The notes beneath the pieces were generated by a model. It ran no database searches. It had not been told where the DNA came from and was given only the letters and a program-made list of their open reading frames with translations. Made by a program: the position numbers and the translations under genes. 64,000 nt of DNA from Sambucus nigra (lineage: Eukaryota > Streptophyta > Magnoliopsida > Dipsacales > Adoxaceae): NCBI GenBank assembly GCA_949130495.1, contig OX422215.1:527231755-527295754 (forward strand), in the 5' to 3' direction. Each line of letters begins with the position of its first letter. Position 1 is the stretch's first letter. Of this stretch, positions 10,217 through 21,030 are shown in pieces.

Positions 10217-11293
10217 CCTGTGACAACCCGCTCCAAATAATAACGGGTGGCCATCCCTATACTACATAAATCAGGTATCTCAGATGGTACAGTCTCAACA
10301 TCAACAACTAAACACTATAATATAAGGATAACTACCCGAAATCATAAAGTGCGAATTGCCAAAAATTTAAAAACTTTTATTTTTAACAACAACAACAAAA
10401 CCAATAATGCACACAACCAATAATATACATCTAACTATGATGTGAAATGTGCATGCTCCAATAATAAAAGAGTACAATACATTGTACAACAAAAATCTCA
10501 ACAATGAAATACCCGAATATGCTATCGGGTAACAGACAATACAATAATCTGATAAATAGAATATGAAAGTGTTAATCTACAACACTTGATTTCTAACTCA
10601 ATACAACTGAATCCTAATCTAGATGTACAATAGATAGGAATCGACTAAAGCCAAGTGTCGCAATAGTCCGCTACTGCTACAGCTCCACGAATCCTGAATG
10701 GATGAATATCAAAGGACTCCTTGCGGAGGAACACCTGAAGTAATACAATATATACATGGAGGAGGAAAATATAAACGGGTCAGAGCCCGAGTTTTGAAAA
10801 GCAGTTTATAGCAAGTGTATTAAAATGCATAATAATTATAAATGCATTATTACATGATTTAGTTGGAATCGAGCTCTCCATAAAAACCATCTCACCTCTC
10901 AACTACAGCGCGCACTAAGCGTATGCACGTGATCTCCAAATGGATGCCCGATTCTATTTGGGTAAGAGAATTCTAGCTTAAACCCAAAAGAAGTATTTAA
11001 GTGAAACCGTCTAACCTATGTCCCAATCTACATTTATTTATATACTTTAAGTTATATACATTATCTTTAATGCAATTGTTATAGTTATCTTTATAATGTT
11101 CATTTGTTGAACATATAAAGTTACATGATCCAATCATGTCCACATCATCACAATACATTCACAATCTCATTTACTAGAATTTATTTTCTAGTGATGCCCA
11201 TATAAGGCATGAAACCATATATATAATTATTATAGATGAGTTATTAGCATCAAGAGTTAAGGACTAAACTCCTCCTGATTCTCGACACGGTAC

Positions 11294-11718
11294 TGCGTTT
11301 CGTGCGTGGGACATCTCGTCGAAGCGAAATTCAAACAAGGAACCCCCCCGTTACACTACTCCTGACCGTATCGATCCTCGGGGCTCATTATGCCCTCAAT
11401 GCAAGATGTATGTAACCCAAATGATTATTGTCCAATTTTAATTAATTAATATTCCCAATTCTCAACAGTTTACGGCGTTTCATGCGTGGGACGTCTCGCC
11501 GAAGCGAAATCCAAATAAGGAACCCCCCCGTTACACTACTCCTGTCACTGTCGATTGTCGGGATAGGTGATAAATATGTATATAATTATGAGAATTAAGG
11601 ACTAAACTTATCCCCAAGTTCTAACATTACACTGCGGTTCGTGCGTGGGACGTCTCGCCGAAGCGAAATCCAAACAAGGAACCGCCCCAATACACTAATC
11701 CTGGCAATGTAGGTCGTT
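11294..11718. repeat. three-copy box repeat in the 5' LTR
   Basis: These are the same three GGGACGTCTCGCCGAAGCGA-type boxes as at 5446-5905, with short C-runs. Confidence 0.85.
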
Positions 11719-11974
11719 GAGGTCCATTATGCCCCTGACACTCAAATACAAGTACAAGCAATAATAACCATCCAACCGAGCTATAACTCAAAGGAAGCAG
11801 GCTCACATGCTATCATCTTCCAGCAGCCCATATATGTAGCAAACTGGGGCCACCTGGTGGGGTTCAACGACACCCACCTCGTGATCAACTCACGCACACA
11901 ACGTCCCGGGAAGTGGTCATAGTTCCTAACCGGCAAGTGAGAGCGTCACATACCCCCGACCTCTCACCCCCAAA

Positions 11975-11978
<4 letters not shown>

Positions 11979-12036
<58 letters not shown>
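11979..12036. repeat. (AT)29 microsatellite in the 5' LTR
   Basis: An uninterrupted AT run of 58 bases at the position of the 32-base run in the 3' LTR. Confidence 0.95.
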
Positions 12037-12038
<2 letters not shown>

Positions 12039-12916
12039 TAAATGTCATTTGCTGACCACAAAGGACAACTATGACCTGGGAAATATCCACATCCTGCTTT
12101 TCTAGTCAGAATGCTCACCCTCTACGCACGAAACTTCCCAATGATAGCAAGGAGGGGGTATGCTTAACATGTATATAAACCATCATATAAGGTATACATA
12201 CATCCCACATAATAAAGATATACCATTATCTAAGGTATACCTGCAACAATCATTTTCCTATTCATTATACGCTCTTAGGCGCAATATGATTAACATAATT
12301 GTTTAGTGTATCCCTCTCTTCTGAAACACTAACCGTCAATACTCACAGATTTACCCCACTTAGTATATGCTATACTAATTCTCGCTTGAGACTCTCATGT
12401 CGCTTCTAATATGAATTGTCTTTCAATTCTATTTAAGTTAAGGATATTCTATATCCTAATGCACCTCAATTAGCATTTCTCATTGTGTGAGGTATCTCCC
12501 AAATCAATCATCAATAAGGATATTTCTATATCCATTTGCACATCAAATAGAATTATAATTCTCCATCCATTATAAGGTTCAATATAGTTTATGAACCATT
12601 AAAGTTATCCCAATTGGGATTGGATCCTAAGATCCGGCACCTCTAAGTCAACCTCATTTTCAAATCGTGTAGTTGTTATCATCACCAAACAAACCTCAGA
12701 TAAAAGTGGGCTTCCCCACTTAGAAAAATACCAAAGTCTCTAATCGGTATTCCTCAAATTTAGTTAATATGACTCCAAAATTTCTCTTAGGGGAAACTCG
12801 ATAAAAGTCTCCAAAACCTGCTCCAAATATCTACTATAGAGATCCCCAATTGATAACCTCGAACAAAACGGGATGAATTTCTCTTTAGAAAAACAATCCC
12901 TCCAAAAGCCCTGTTT

Positions 12917-13120
12917 TCGAATCGATTCGGGCTTATTCCGAATCGATTCGGCCCAGCGAATCGATTCGTCCAGGAAGGCGAATCAATTCGGGTCATCAGA
13001 CCTGGGACTCTGTCTCAGGAAGAATCGATTAGGCCGGAGTCCGAATCGATTCGGTCACTCAGACCTGGGCACCTGCATATTTCCGAATCGATTCGACTAG
13101 GGGGCCGAATCGATTCGGCC
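12917..13120. repeat. palindrome cluster, CGAATCGATTCG type (5' LTR)
   Basis: This has the same eight-site cluster and spacing as 7059-7262, with a few substitutions such as AGGAAGAATCGATTAGG for AGGCCGAATCGATTAGG. Confidence 0.92.
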
Positions 13121-13873
13121 CTGCTGAACCTCGAAAATGGCTACTTTTTAAGTAAGCCAAAATACCCAAAAATCATTTTAATGGTTTTCTCTCCATTTTT
13201 CTTCAAACCAATCACAAATATATCAACAATATTCATCCTAGAATACATATAAACTAATTTCTAACCTTAAATCCATTCATGCACTACAAATCTAAGGTTT
13301 TTCCCAAAAATTAGGTTTTGACAAATTTAACCTAAAACCCAAAATATCAATCCAAAAATCATGCAATAAATGTACACAACAATTATTTAACAAGTTTAAT
13401 CACTTGCCTCGGGTTCGTAGGGTCTGAATCCGCCTTACAATCGCGTATTGGCCCGAAAATCCTCTTTTTTCTTTCCTTTCTCCTTCCTTTTCTTCTTCCT
13501 TCTTCTTCTCTCTTTCTTTCTTTTCTTTTTCTCTTTCTCTCTTTTGGAGAAATATCTCCCGTAGGCTTTTTAAGCCTATTCTTCCAAAATACACATCTTT
13601 AAATGATAATACACACTTTAAATGACTCGGTGACTTTAATTCGAGTCAAACAGTCCTAATTGATTTCGGAACCCAAATAGACCCCAAGTACAGTCATTTC
13701 GACTTTCTCGACCCTTCCGGAAGCGATAGTATCCTCAGAATCGACATTCGACACTCTTTCTAACGACTCTAAATTTTGACCTCATTTGCCAATTTAATTA
13801 TTTCTCCAATAAAATATTATTTATTTCTCCCAAAATAAATAAATTTTCATCTCCAAAATCTCGGGTTGTTACA

Positions 13874-14597
13874 CAAAGTTTCCCTCATATTCAGAAACAC
13901 ACACTCTCTCCATTTTCTTCTTCTTAGCTTGAGTCGTTAAAGTTATCCCAATATCCTAAGGTTTAATGGTTTTGAGGAACATATCTATCTCATAAGTCTG
14001 AAGGTCTCCTACGAGTTCTTCTAACATAAGCGTGTCTGAAATCCCTAACGAGTTAAGCACGGTGACCTTAGGAATAAAATGGACAGGGAGTAATCTCAAA
14101 ATCTTTCTAATGACCCTCGTTTATGGAATTTTCTCACCCAAATTAAAAATAGTGTTTACGATGTTCGAAAAACTAGAATAAAATTCATCAAAACTCTCGG
14201 ACTCTAACATAGTGATGGTCTTAAATTGGGTGGTCAAATTTTGAAGCTTAGACACCTTGACTGCATTGGTACCCTCATGTGTCTGTTGGAGGATATGTGC
14301 TACCTTAGACGTAGTAAAGGTCACGATGCATTGGAATTTGTCAGGGGTGATGATGCTAGAAATAACACTAAGGTTGCGGGAGTTGTAATTGGTCCATTTA
14401 AACTCATCACTAGTCCAGGAAGAGTCGGGTTTAGGATTTTTGACATTATCAACCGTGATCGTGGGAAGAGTCGACGCTCTTTCACGTGCTAACCAAACCC
14501 TTTCATCTTTATCTTTTTAAATAGATCTCATTCGGGCTTTCCAATAGGCATAGTTCAATCCATCAAAAATTGGCATCCTATTATATAAGTTTTCCAT
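13874..14597 (-). pseudogene. gag: copia gag (DUF4219/UBN2 type), 5' piece
   Basis: On the minus strand a Met at 14597 begins MENLYNRMPIFDGLNYAYW, the typical start of a plant copia gag (DUF4219). It is followed by UBN2-domain text including KVSKLQNLTTQFKTITM, FDEFYSSFSNIVN, LGEKIP and RKILRLLP. In-phase stops after RMRSI, after GEKIP and before DIGITL show that it is dead. The gag-only element inserted near the end of this domain, and the frame resumes at 4375. A frame on the opposite strand (14226-14492) is antisense to this gag and is not a gene. Confidence 0.88.
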
Positions 14598-14683
14598 CAC
14601 AAAAATTGTGATTTTTCAAAACAATTAATATCACATATTTTTTTTGCAAAAAATCAGGATCATATGATAATTTGGTGAAACCT

Positions 14684-14695
14684 GCTCTAATACCA
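14684..14695 (-). other. primer binding site of the copia element
   Basis: The minus strand reads TGGTATTAGAGC, one base off the usual initiator-tRNA-Met primer site. It lies three bases from the LTR end at 14699 and about 90 bases upstream of gag. Confidence 0.75.
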
Positions 14696-14698
14696 ATT

Positions 14699-15610
14699 TG
14701 AGAGTGTGCAATAGTCTAATGGCATAACTTATTTAATTAGATGTCAACCCATAAATAAATTTTAATTCTATAAAACCTAATATATGCAACTATGTGATTC
14801 AAGACATTCAGCAATAAAGCATTTAATCACGAATTCATCGCAATTTTTTAGGAAAAAAACCCTCAAGAAAAACCTTTTATTTCACTAATACAGTTTAAAA
14901 TCATAACTTACAACCTTATGAGTGAAATACATCCCGACAAATATCTCACACGTAACCTTTATCTTCTTCAGAAGTGGTTCTCATAAGTACCACAAAGACT
15001 ACAACCTTCCTTCAGTAATAATTCCAGCAAGAGCAGGAGTAGAGACTTCTTCTCTATAAAATTAATAGTGAAGACTCCTTATTCACACTCATAACTTCAA
15101 TATAAAAGTGGTTTAGGGTTTCAAAGATGATTCATAAAAGTATTTAAAAGTGATGTGTGATTCAAAAAGTGTTTTTCCATTTTTAAAAGTGAAAACTTTA
15201 TGCAGTAGGTCTACAGTTTTTGTAAACGAAAAGTCTTATAAAAAACCCAACATGAAGCATGTTTTTATAGGAAAACATGAAAATCGAGGTGATGTATGAT
15301 CATTTAAACAAAACCAAGGAGTCATTCTAATAATATCATGATCTCGTTCAAATGAGAATTGTCTCGCTTCTAACAACCCTTATAAAATCAAAATTGTAAG
15401 CCCTCGTTTGATCAGGGCATCAAACGACCTTTGAACAAGACACAAAGTCATTCTAACGAGATTACCATCTTATTTAAACTAAGTAGATGAAAATTAAAAT
15501 AATTTTTATGTTTAAAAATCAACCTCGTTTTATAAAAAATATTGTAATAAAAATCTCCTAATATAATGTAAAAAATCCACGAAATCCGAAGCGGCTACTA
15601 TACCAAATTT
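14699..15610 (-). repeat. 5' LTR of the copia element with decayed palindromes
   Basis: The left boundary is clear because the LTR ends ...GCACACTCTCA next to the primer site on the minus strand. The right boundary near 15610 is a guess, since no target duplication or second matching end could be found. At 15341-15476 there are worn copies of the CTCGTTCGAACGAG palindrome, for example CTCGTTCAAATGAG, so this copia-type LTR once carried the same motif family as the gypsy solo LTRs. Confidence 0.55.
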
Positions 15611-15930
15611 ACGTGATGTCATGGAGTATAGGGGATGATGATTCAGATCATATTGAATATAAAGTGATGCACATTTATAATCGAATCCGTCTTATTAACT
15701 ATGAGAATGTGAAGTACCATGATGGAAGTAACGATATATGCCAAGATTCTATGGACAAGTCCTAGATAGTAGGAGTAATGTTAGAAAGTTGCCCTTACAT
15801 GAATCATTAAGACCAAAAGCGACGCTAATGGTAATCGAATGATATTAAGATAAACTTGTAGTAAATAATTCAACCAAAAATGAGGAAAAGGTTATAAATG
15901 GACCTTTTCACTTATGCCTGATGATGTGGA
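15611..15930. other. unassigned, possibly decayed copia pol
   Basis: There is no readable frame. The plus strand leads into the reverse transcriptase scrap that follows, so part of it may be the linker between integrase and reverse transcriptase. Confidence 0.3.
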
Positions 15931-16080
15931 GTTATTATGTCATTAGCAGCTCATATTGATTAAGAGTTAAATTTAGTGGATTTAAAAACTACTTTTCTTA
16001 GTGGATTTGAAAATTACTTTTCTTATGGTAGTTTAACAAATGATGTGCATATGTTTAAGAATCATTATATAAACTTAAGT
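15931..16080 (+). pseudogene. copia reverse transcriptase fragment
   Basis: The plus strand reads MSLAAHID, a stop, then ELNLVDLKTTFLSG, the counterpart of the ALAAHFDLEVHQMDVKTAFLNG region of copia reverse transcriptase. A 25-base tandem duplication (15975-15999 and 16000-16024) repeats the KTTFLSG-coding stretch and shifts the frame, since 25 is not a multiple of 3. It is a non-functional fragment. Confidence 0.6.
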
Positions 16081-17256
16081 GAGTATTTTATCACATCCCG
16101 ACTCCCCAAGTGTGAGTTTTATCTTAAAACAATGCTAAATCGTAAATAAGCCCTGAATACTTAAACAATCAAAGAGATTTATTAATGCTCAAATACTTTA
16201 AAATTGTGTTTTTTTAACTCATTCTTATATAATACTTCTATATTTATCTTTCCTGCTGCTGTATGTTCCATTCTTTCTATTAAGGTCTCTCCTTGTCTCT
16301 ATGTATTAAGCGATTCCTAAAGTGTTCATCATTGCCTATACATACTTGTTCAAAATAACTGGAAGGAAATGAATTAGCAAAGTTGTTGAGTACATTTTAA
16401 CCAGTTCTATAACAAATATATGTATATAGAGATTTGAGTGTGTATGGATTAAAATATTTACCAAATGAAGCATAATCAATCATTTTCATAAAGAAAGTCA
16501 AGGGTTTTTAATCTGATAATCCCATACTTACTAGTTCACTAATTGGTATAGAAATAATTAATCATGATCAGTATAACCAAATAATAATGTCAACCAAAAA
16601 TCTTTAGGGGATAAATAAATAGTAGGCACACTAAATAGGGTGTCATTCATACATATGTAGCGATAAATCTCGGATCTCAAACATCTGAGACCTTAGGCCA
16701 AGTAAAAAAATTCCGTAGGATAACTCGGAGGTCTACTCCGTAGTTAACGCTGATGCTTATACAAAGACAATTAGCACATAGGTGCATGGGTGAACTGATT
16801 CAATCATCGCAATAACCTCATGAATTCAGCTATTAGATGAGAATAGTTTAATTCGATCCAAATGATCCATATTCAAATATAAATAATATTTATCAACATA
16901 CGTACCATGGTAGTATCAAAACATGCAAATGCTAAGAATAATTTATGACCATCACGGTTTGATATCAATAGCAGTTATATCAAGTACGCTGAAATTACAA
17001 TTAAAAAGGCAAAATTGACCTCAACTTGGAGCTTAACTTGACTAGTTCTTTGTTGCTTGTCATGTTTGGCTGTGATTTTTAATGCAAGTGTTACTATGGA
17101 TAATAAAAAAAATCAACATTTTTACTAGTTTATGCTATTTATATATTCATCATTTTCGTACGGTGATGAAAGCTTTACTTTGTACGTAGCTCGATTCATA
17201 ATTGAATTAAATTGTTGGGGATAAAGTAGTGGACTATTATGTTAATTATACACAAC
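16081..17256. other. AT-rich spacer without recognisable genes
   Basis: No gene, LTR end or coding similarity can be supported. A phrase TCACATCCCGACTCCCC at 16092 resembles the end of a long-LTR family and could mark a fragment, but no matching partner or target duplication was seen. Confidence 0.4.
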
Positions 17257-17560
17257 TGTAATACCCCGTATTTTTATGCTACATTTAATTTGGGGATTTA
17301 TTAAATTTAATGTGATGATTTATTTAATAAAAATCCAGAAATTAATTAATTATGTTATAATTATTAGCGTGACTAGAGTTAGTAATTATGGGAAACTTGT
17401 TGAATATTACTAATGAGCATAGTAATATATTATATTGGTTATATTGAATGTCATAGGTGTATTAAATGACTATTTCGGAAATTTAAGTCGGGACGTGCCC
17501 GTGCCACGTCGGGACTAATTATGTTAATTAAAAAGTGAATATTTTATAAGTTGTCCGTAT

Positions 17561-17605
17561 GGTCGTTTTGAGTGCGCCAACGCGTCCGTAAGGGTCGAGA
17601 TAGTC
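17561..17605 (+). promoter_or_regulatory. conserved LTR block
   Basis: GGTCGTTTTGAGTGCGCCAA followed by CGCGTCCGTAAGGGTCGAG lies about 305 bases into the LTR. It is near-identical to 49075-49120 and to the reverse complement of 2923-2970. Confidence 0.45.
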
Positions 17606-17934
17606 AAAAAAGTGTACCCGGGGGTTTAGTTTGGGTCTCGGGATGTTTTTAGGCTTAATTAGTGACCCGGGAGGGCATTTTGGTCATTTTACAAAATAGG
17701 GTAATTAAACCCACGAATTTCAGCCATCCTTAGCAGCCATTTAAGTCAGCCTTTTAGGGTTAGAACATTCAGAACCCTAGAACGGCCATTGGAGAAGAGA
17801 GGAGAGAGCTCTCAAGGTGATTCAAGGCCCAAAACACCACCGATTTCACCGCCGTCACCACCAACACGTAGATCGCGAGGAGGAGAACGCAACCACACCA
17901 ATATCAGCAGGAAAGTAGACCTCTGAAATCCCAG

Positions 17935-19694
17935 GCAAGTGTTTAACTTGCGTATTTTCGTTGGTGCAATAATCATATTAGTGTAGGAATGATTAGGAGT
18001 ATAATCAATGGAAGAAAACCCCAAATTTTTTATAGGAATTTGCATGTAGGAATCGTTATAACCATATTCTGGAAATAATATGTGAAGTAGATAATTAACC
18101 CACGAATTTGTGATGTTATGTTAGAAGGAAATTCTGGAGAAAACTGATTAGAACAAAAGTTAAGAAAACTTTAGGGTTCTTGATTATTAGATGAGATTTT
18201 AGGTTGTTTAACCATGTTTAATGATGTATACACGCATGCTGAACGTTAAAGATATCTGGAATTATGTTAGTATGTTAACAGTAAACTTTTTGGGCCGATT
18301 AGTGTTGGAAAATATGAGTTTTGATGAAGAACTTTAATCAATCCCGTCACTGCAATTTCTGCATAATTTTTTCCCAGACCTGCTTGATCGATCGATCGAG
18401 CCTAGAGCTTCGATCGATCGACCCCAAACTTCGATCGATCGACCCCTCCTAGCAGACTCTTATTTCTCTTGTTTATTTACTTAAATTAATTTATCGTGAA
18501 ATAACCTTTGGGCATTCTAAATAAAAGGATTTGGGAGATATTGAGGACCAGTAGGGTATATGGATAAATGTTAGAACCTTTAATCTTCAACAAGTATGGT
18601 AATTATGGGATATTTACTTTAGGTTGATAGATTTATAACTTAAGGGTGAGGTACGTAAGATAGTTACGTTGGAATCAAATAAAGTCCCTTACTGAATTTC
18701 AGATTGGTGAGAATATAAACCATGAGTATTAGGTAATGAGTGAGAAAACTCTTCGAATTAAGGTTAGAGACGAAACCTTATACGTAATCATAATAATGGG
18801 AAATTAAAGATAAATGTTGTGACTATGGGTTACGAGAGAAACCTATATTAATATGATGAAATGGGTATATTTATATAATTGTGTGTACATATATTATATA
18901 CATGTGAAAAATGTACCCGCGCTACTTGTTATCCCTGAGGTTACCGCGCTGGGACGATCGTATCCTGTGTTGCTTTATGGGGGATATTGAATCGTACCCT
19001 AGAATATAGAGATCCTAGGTACGGGCTATTAGATTGATAGTCGGACGGTCCTAAGAGACGTGTGGGTATGTACTGACCTCTTGGACTTGGAATCTATGCT
19101 TCGCCTCAACGTTGTTTTGTATATGTTAATACAGTTCGAGAGTGATTCCGAACTTGTGTTTCCCTTTGTGTGAGCGATACGGGGATTGGATAGCAGAGTA
19201 TGCCCGCACCATAGATTAGTTGGGGTGCTGTTATATATATATTATACGAGTAGTTAATATATATATATATGGTTATAAACTTTAATCTGCCTACTATAAT
19301 GTGATAAGTAGGACATGGTTGTTGACGCAATAATAAATACTTGTTTTGTGAAAGTATGAGAAGACACTGGGAAACCTTATAATTTAATGAAGCTAAAACG
19401 AGAGGAGTACTACATATTGAAAGTAACCTTTTTAAAGCATTGACATCGTTCGGTTTTGAAAATATATGCGTAAGCTAAGATAAATGAACCGTTGGGAAGG
19501 TTAGTGCGATATGAGTGTACATTAGAAGAGAGGTGAGTATTTCTCAAGAGAGAGACGAACTAATATGATGTTGCATTGGCCTGTATCAATTTTAAATACT
19601 TGCTTAACGTATCTTAAAATCAAACACACTTTCGGGCCCTGACCCGTTTCCTTTTCTCTCTCTCTCTCTTTTGTATATATATGTATATTTTCAG
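17935..19694 (+). other. putative GC-AG intron inside the solo LTR
   Basis: The donor-like site CCCAG/GCAAGTG and the acceptor TATATTTTCAG/GTGCCTAGCC are preceded by a strong CT-rich tract (19650-19675). The interval is 1760 bases, almost the same as in the solo LTRs at 325 and 48796. The pyrimidine tract before the AG is what a real acceptor would have. Confidence 0.55.
18385..18446. repeat. palindrome cluster, TCGATCGATCGA type
   Basis: Three blocks of GATCGATCGA lie within 62 bases: GATCGATCGATCGAG, TTCGATCGATCGACC and TTCGATCGATCGACC. The flank CAGACCTGC resembles the spacers of the AATCGATT clusters. The cluster begins 450 bases beyond the donor-like site. Confidence 0.9.
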
Positions 19695-20222
19695 GTGCCT
19701 AGCCACAGGGGCGTCTTGCTTAGGATCCTTTGAGAAGAACGAGCTGCAGCTTAGGTGGGAGTTGCAGGTCACTTGAGTAGACGGCTTCTGTTCTTGACTC
19801 CACTCCTATTACTCTCATTTATTGGGCATGTGTCGCCCTTTTTATCATTTCATTTATTGTTGGGATTCTTATATTTCAGTTATTCCAGTATTATTTTTTG
19901 GGATTTATTCAGGATGGTTTATGATGTTTAGTTTTATTATGTTGACATTCGATTGACAAATGTATGGTTTTATTTTAGTTCATCGTGGTGTGATTCCATA
20001 TTGTAGAAATGTTGTTTTGTATAAATAAATCTTTTCTTTAATTAAAATTTGGAAGTTTGTATGAAAAATGTTTTTGACACTTAGCTTAATTATTTAGGGT
20101 GTTAAATTGGAAAAAAAAAATATTTTTGATCGACAGTGATGCTGAGAATGAACCAACTGTTTACCTTGATTTAATTTAATAAAGGAGTGATCGCCCGGTA
20201 TTTAATTAGGCGGGGTGTCACA

Positions 20223-21030
<808 letters not shown>

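Larger units (their letters stand above)
4376..13873 (-). mobile_element. full-length gag-only LTR retrotransposon (TR-GAG type), non-autonomous
   Basis: This is a complete element of 9498 bases on the minus strand. It is bounded by the identical target duplication CAAAG (4371-4375 and 13874-13878). The two direct LTRs, 10219-13873 (5') and 4376-8015 (3'), start TGTAACAACCC and end GGGTTGTCACA. A primer site matching initiator tRNA-Met lies two bases from the 5' LTR, and a short purine tract abuts the 3' LTR. The interior is only 2203 bases and holds one gag frame; no protease, reverse transcriptase, RNase H or integrase motif is visible. Gag-only elements that depend on a partner for pol are known in plants. 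About a dozen substitutions over 720 compared bases of the LTRs suggest a recent insertion. It landed inside a copia gag. Confidence 0.92.
10219..13873 (-). repeat. 5' LTR of the gag-only element
   Basis: This 3655-base LTR is collinear with 4376-8015. Comparing 12039-12760 with 6181-6900 by eye gave about a dozen single-base differences. The largest differences are in simple repeats: the AT run is longer and the C-runs are shorter here. Confidence 0.92.
17257..20222 (+). mobile_element. solo LTR, GATCGATC-palindrome version
   Basis: The 2966-base unit starts TGTAATACCCCG, ends GGCGGGGTGTCACA, and is flanked by identical ACAAC at 17252-17256 and 20223-20227. It has no interior. In order it holds the conserved block (17561-17605), a leader ending CCAG/GCAAGTG (17935), a GATCGATC cluster (18385-18446), an AT microsatellite-like stretch near 19240, a pyrimidine tract and CAG/GTGCCTAGCCACA (19694). 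An AATAAA signal lies about 45 bases before the end. It is a recombination remnant of a gypsy-type element. Confidence 0.92.

Noticed and set aside
4376..13873. Reading the repeat pair as an autonomous gypsy element
   Set aside because: The interior is only 2.2 kb and has no protease, reverse transcriptase, RNase H or integrase motif.
14226..14492. An 88-codon plus-strand frame
   Set aside because: It is antisense to a clear copia gag on the minus strand.
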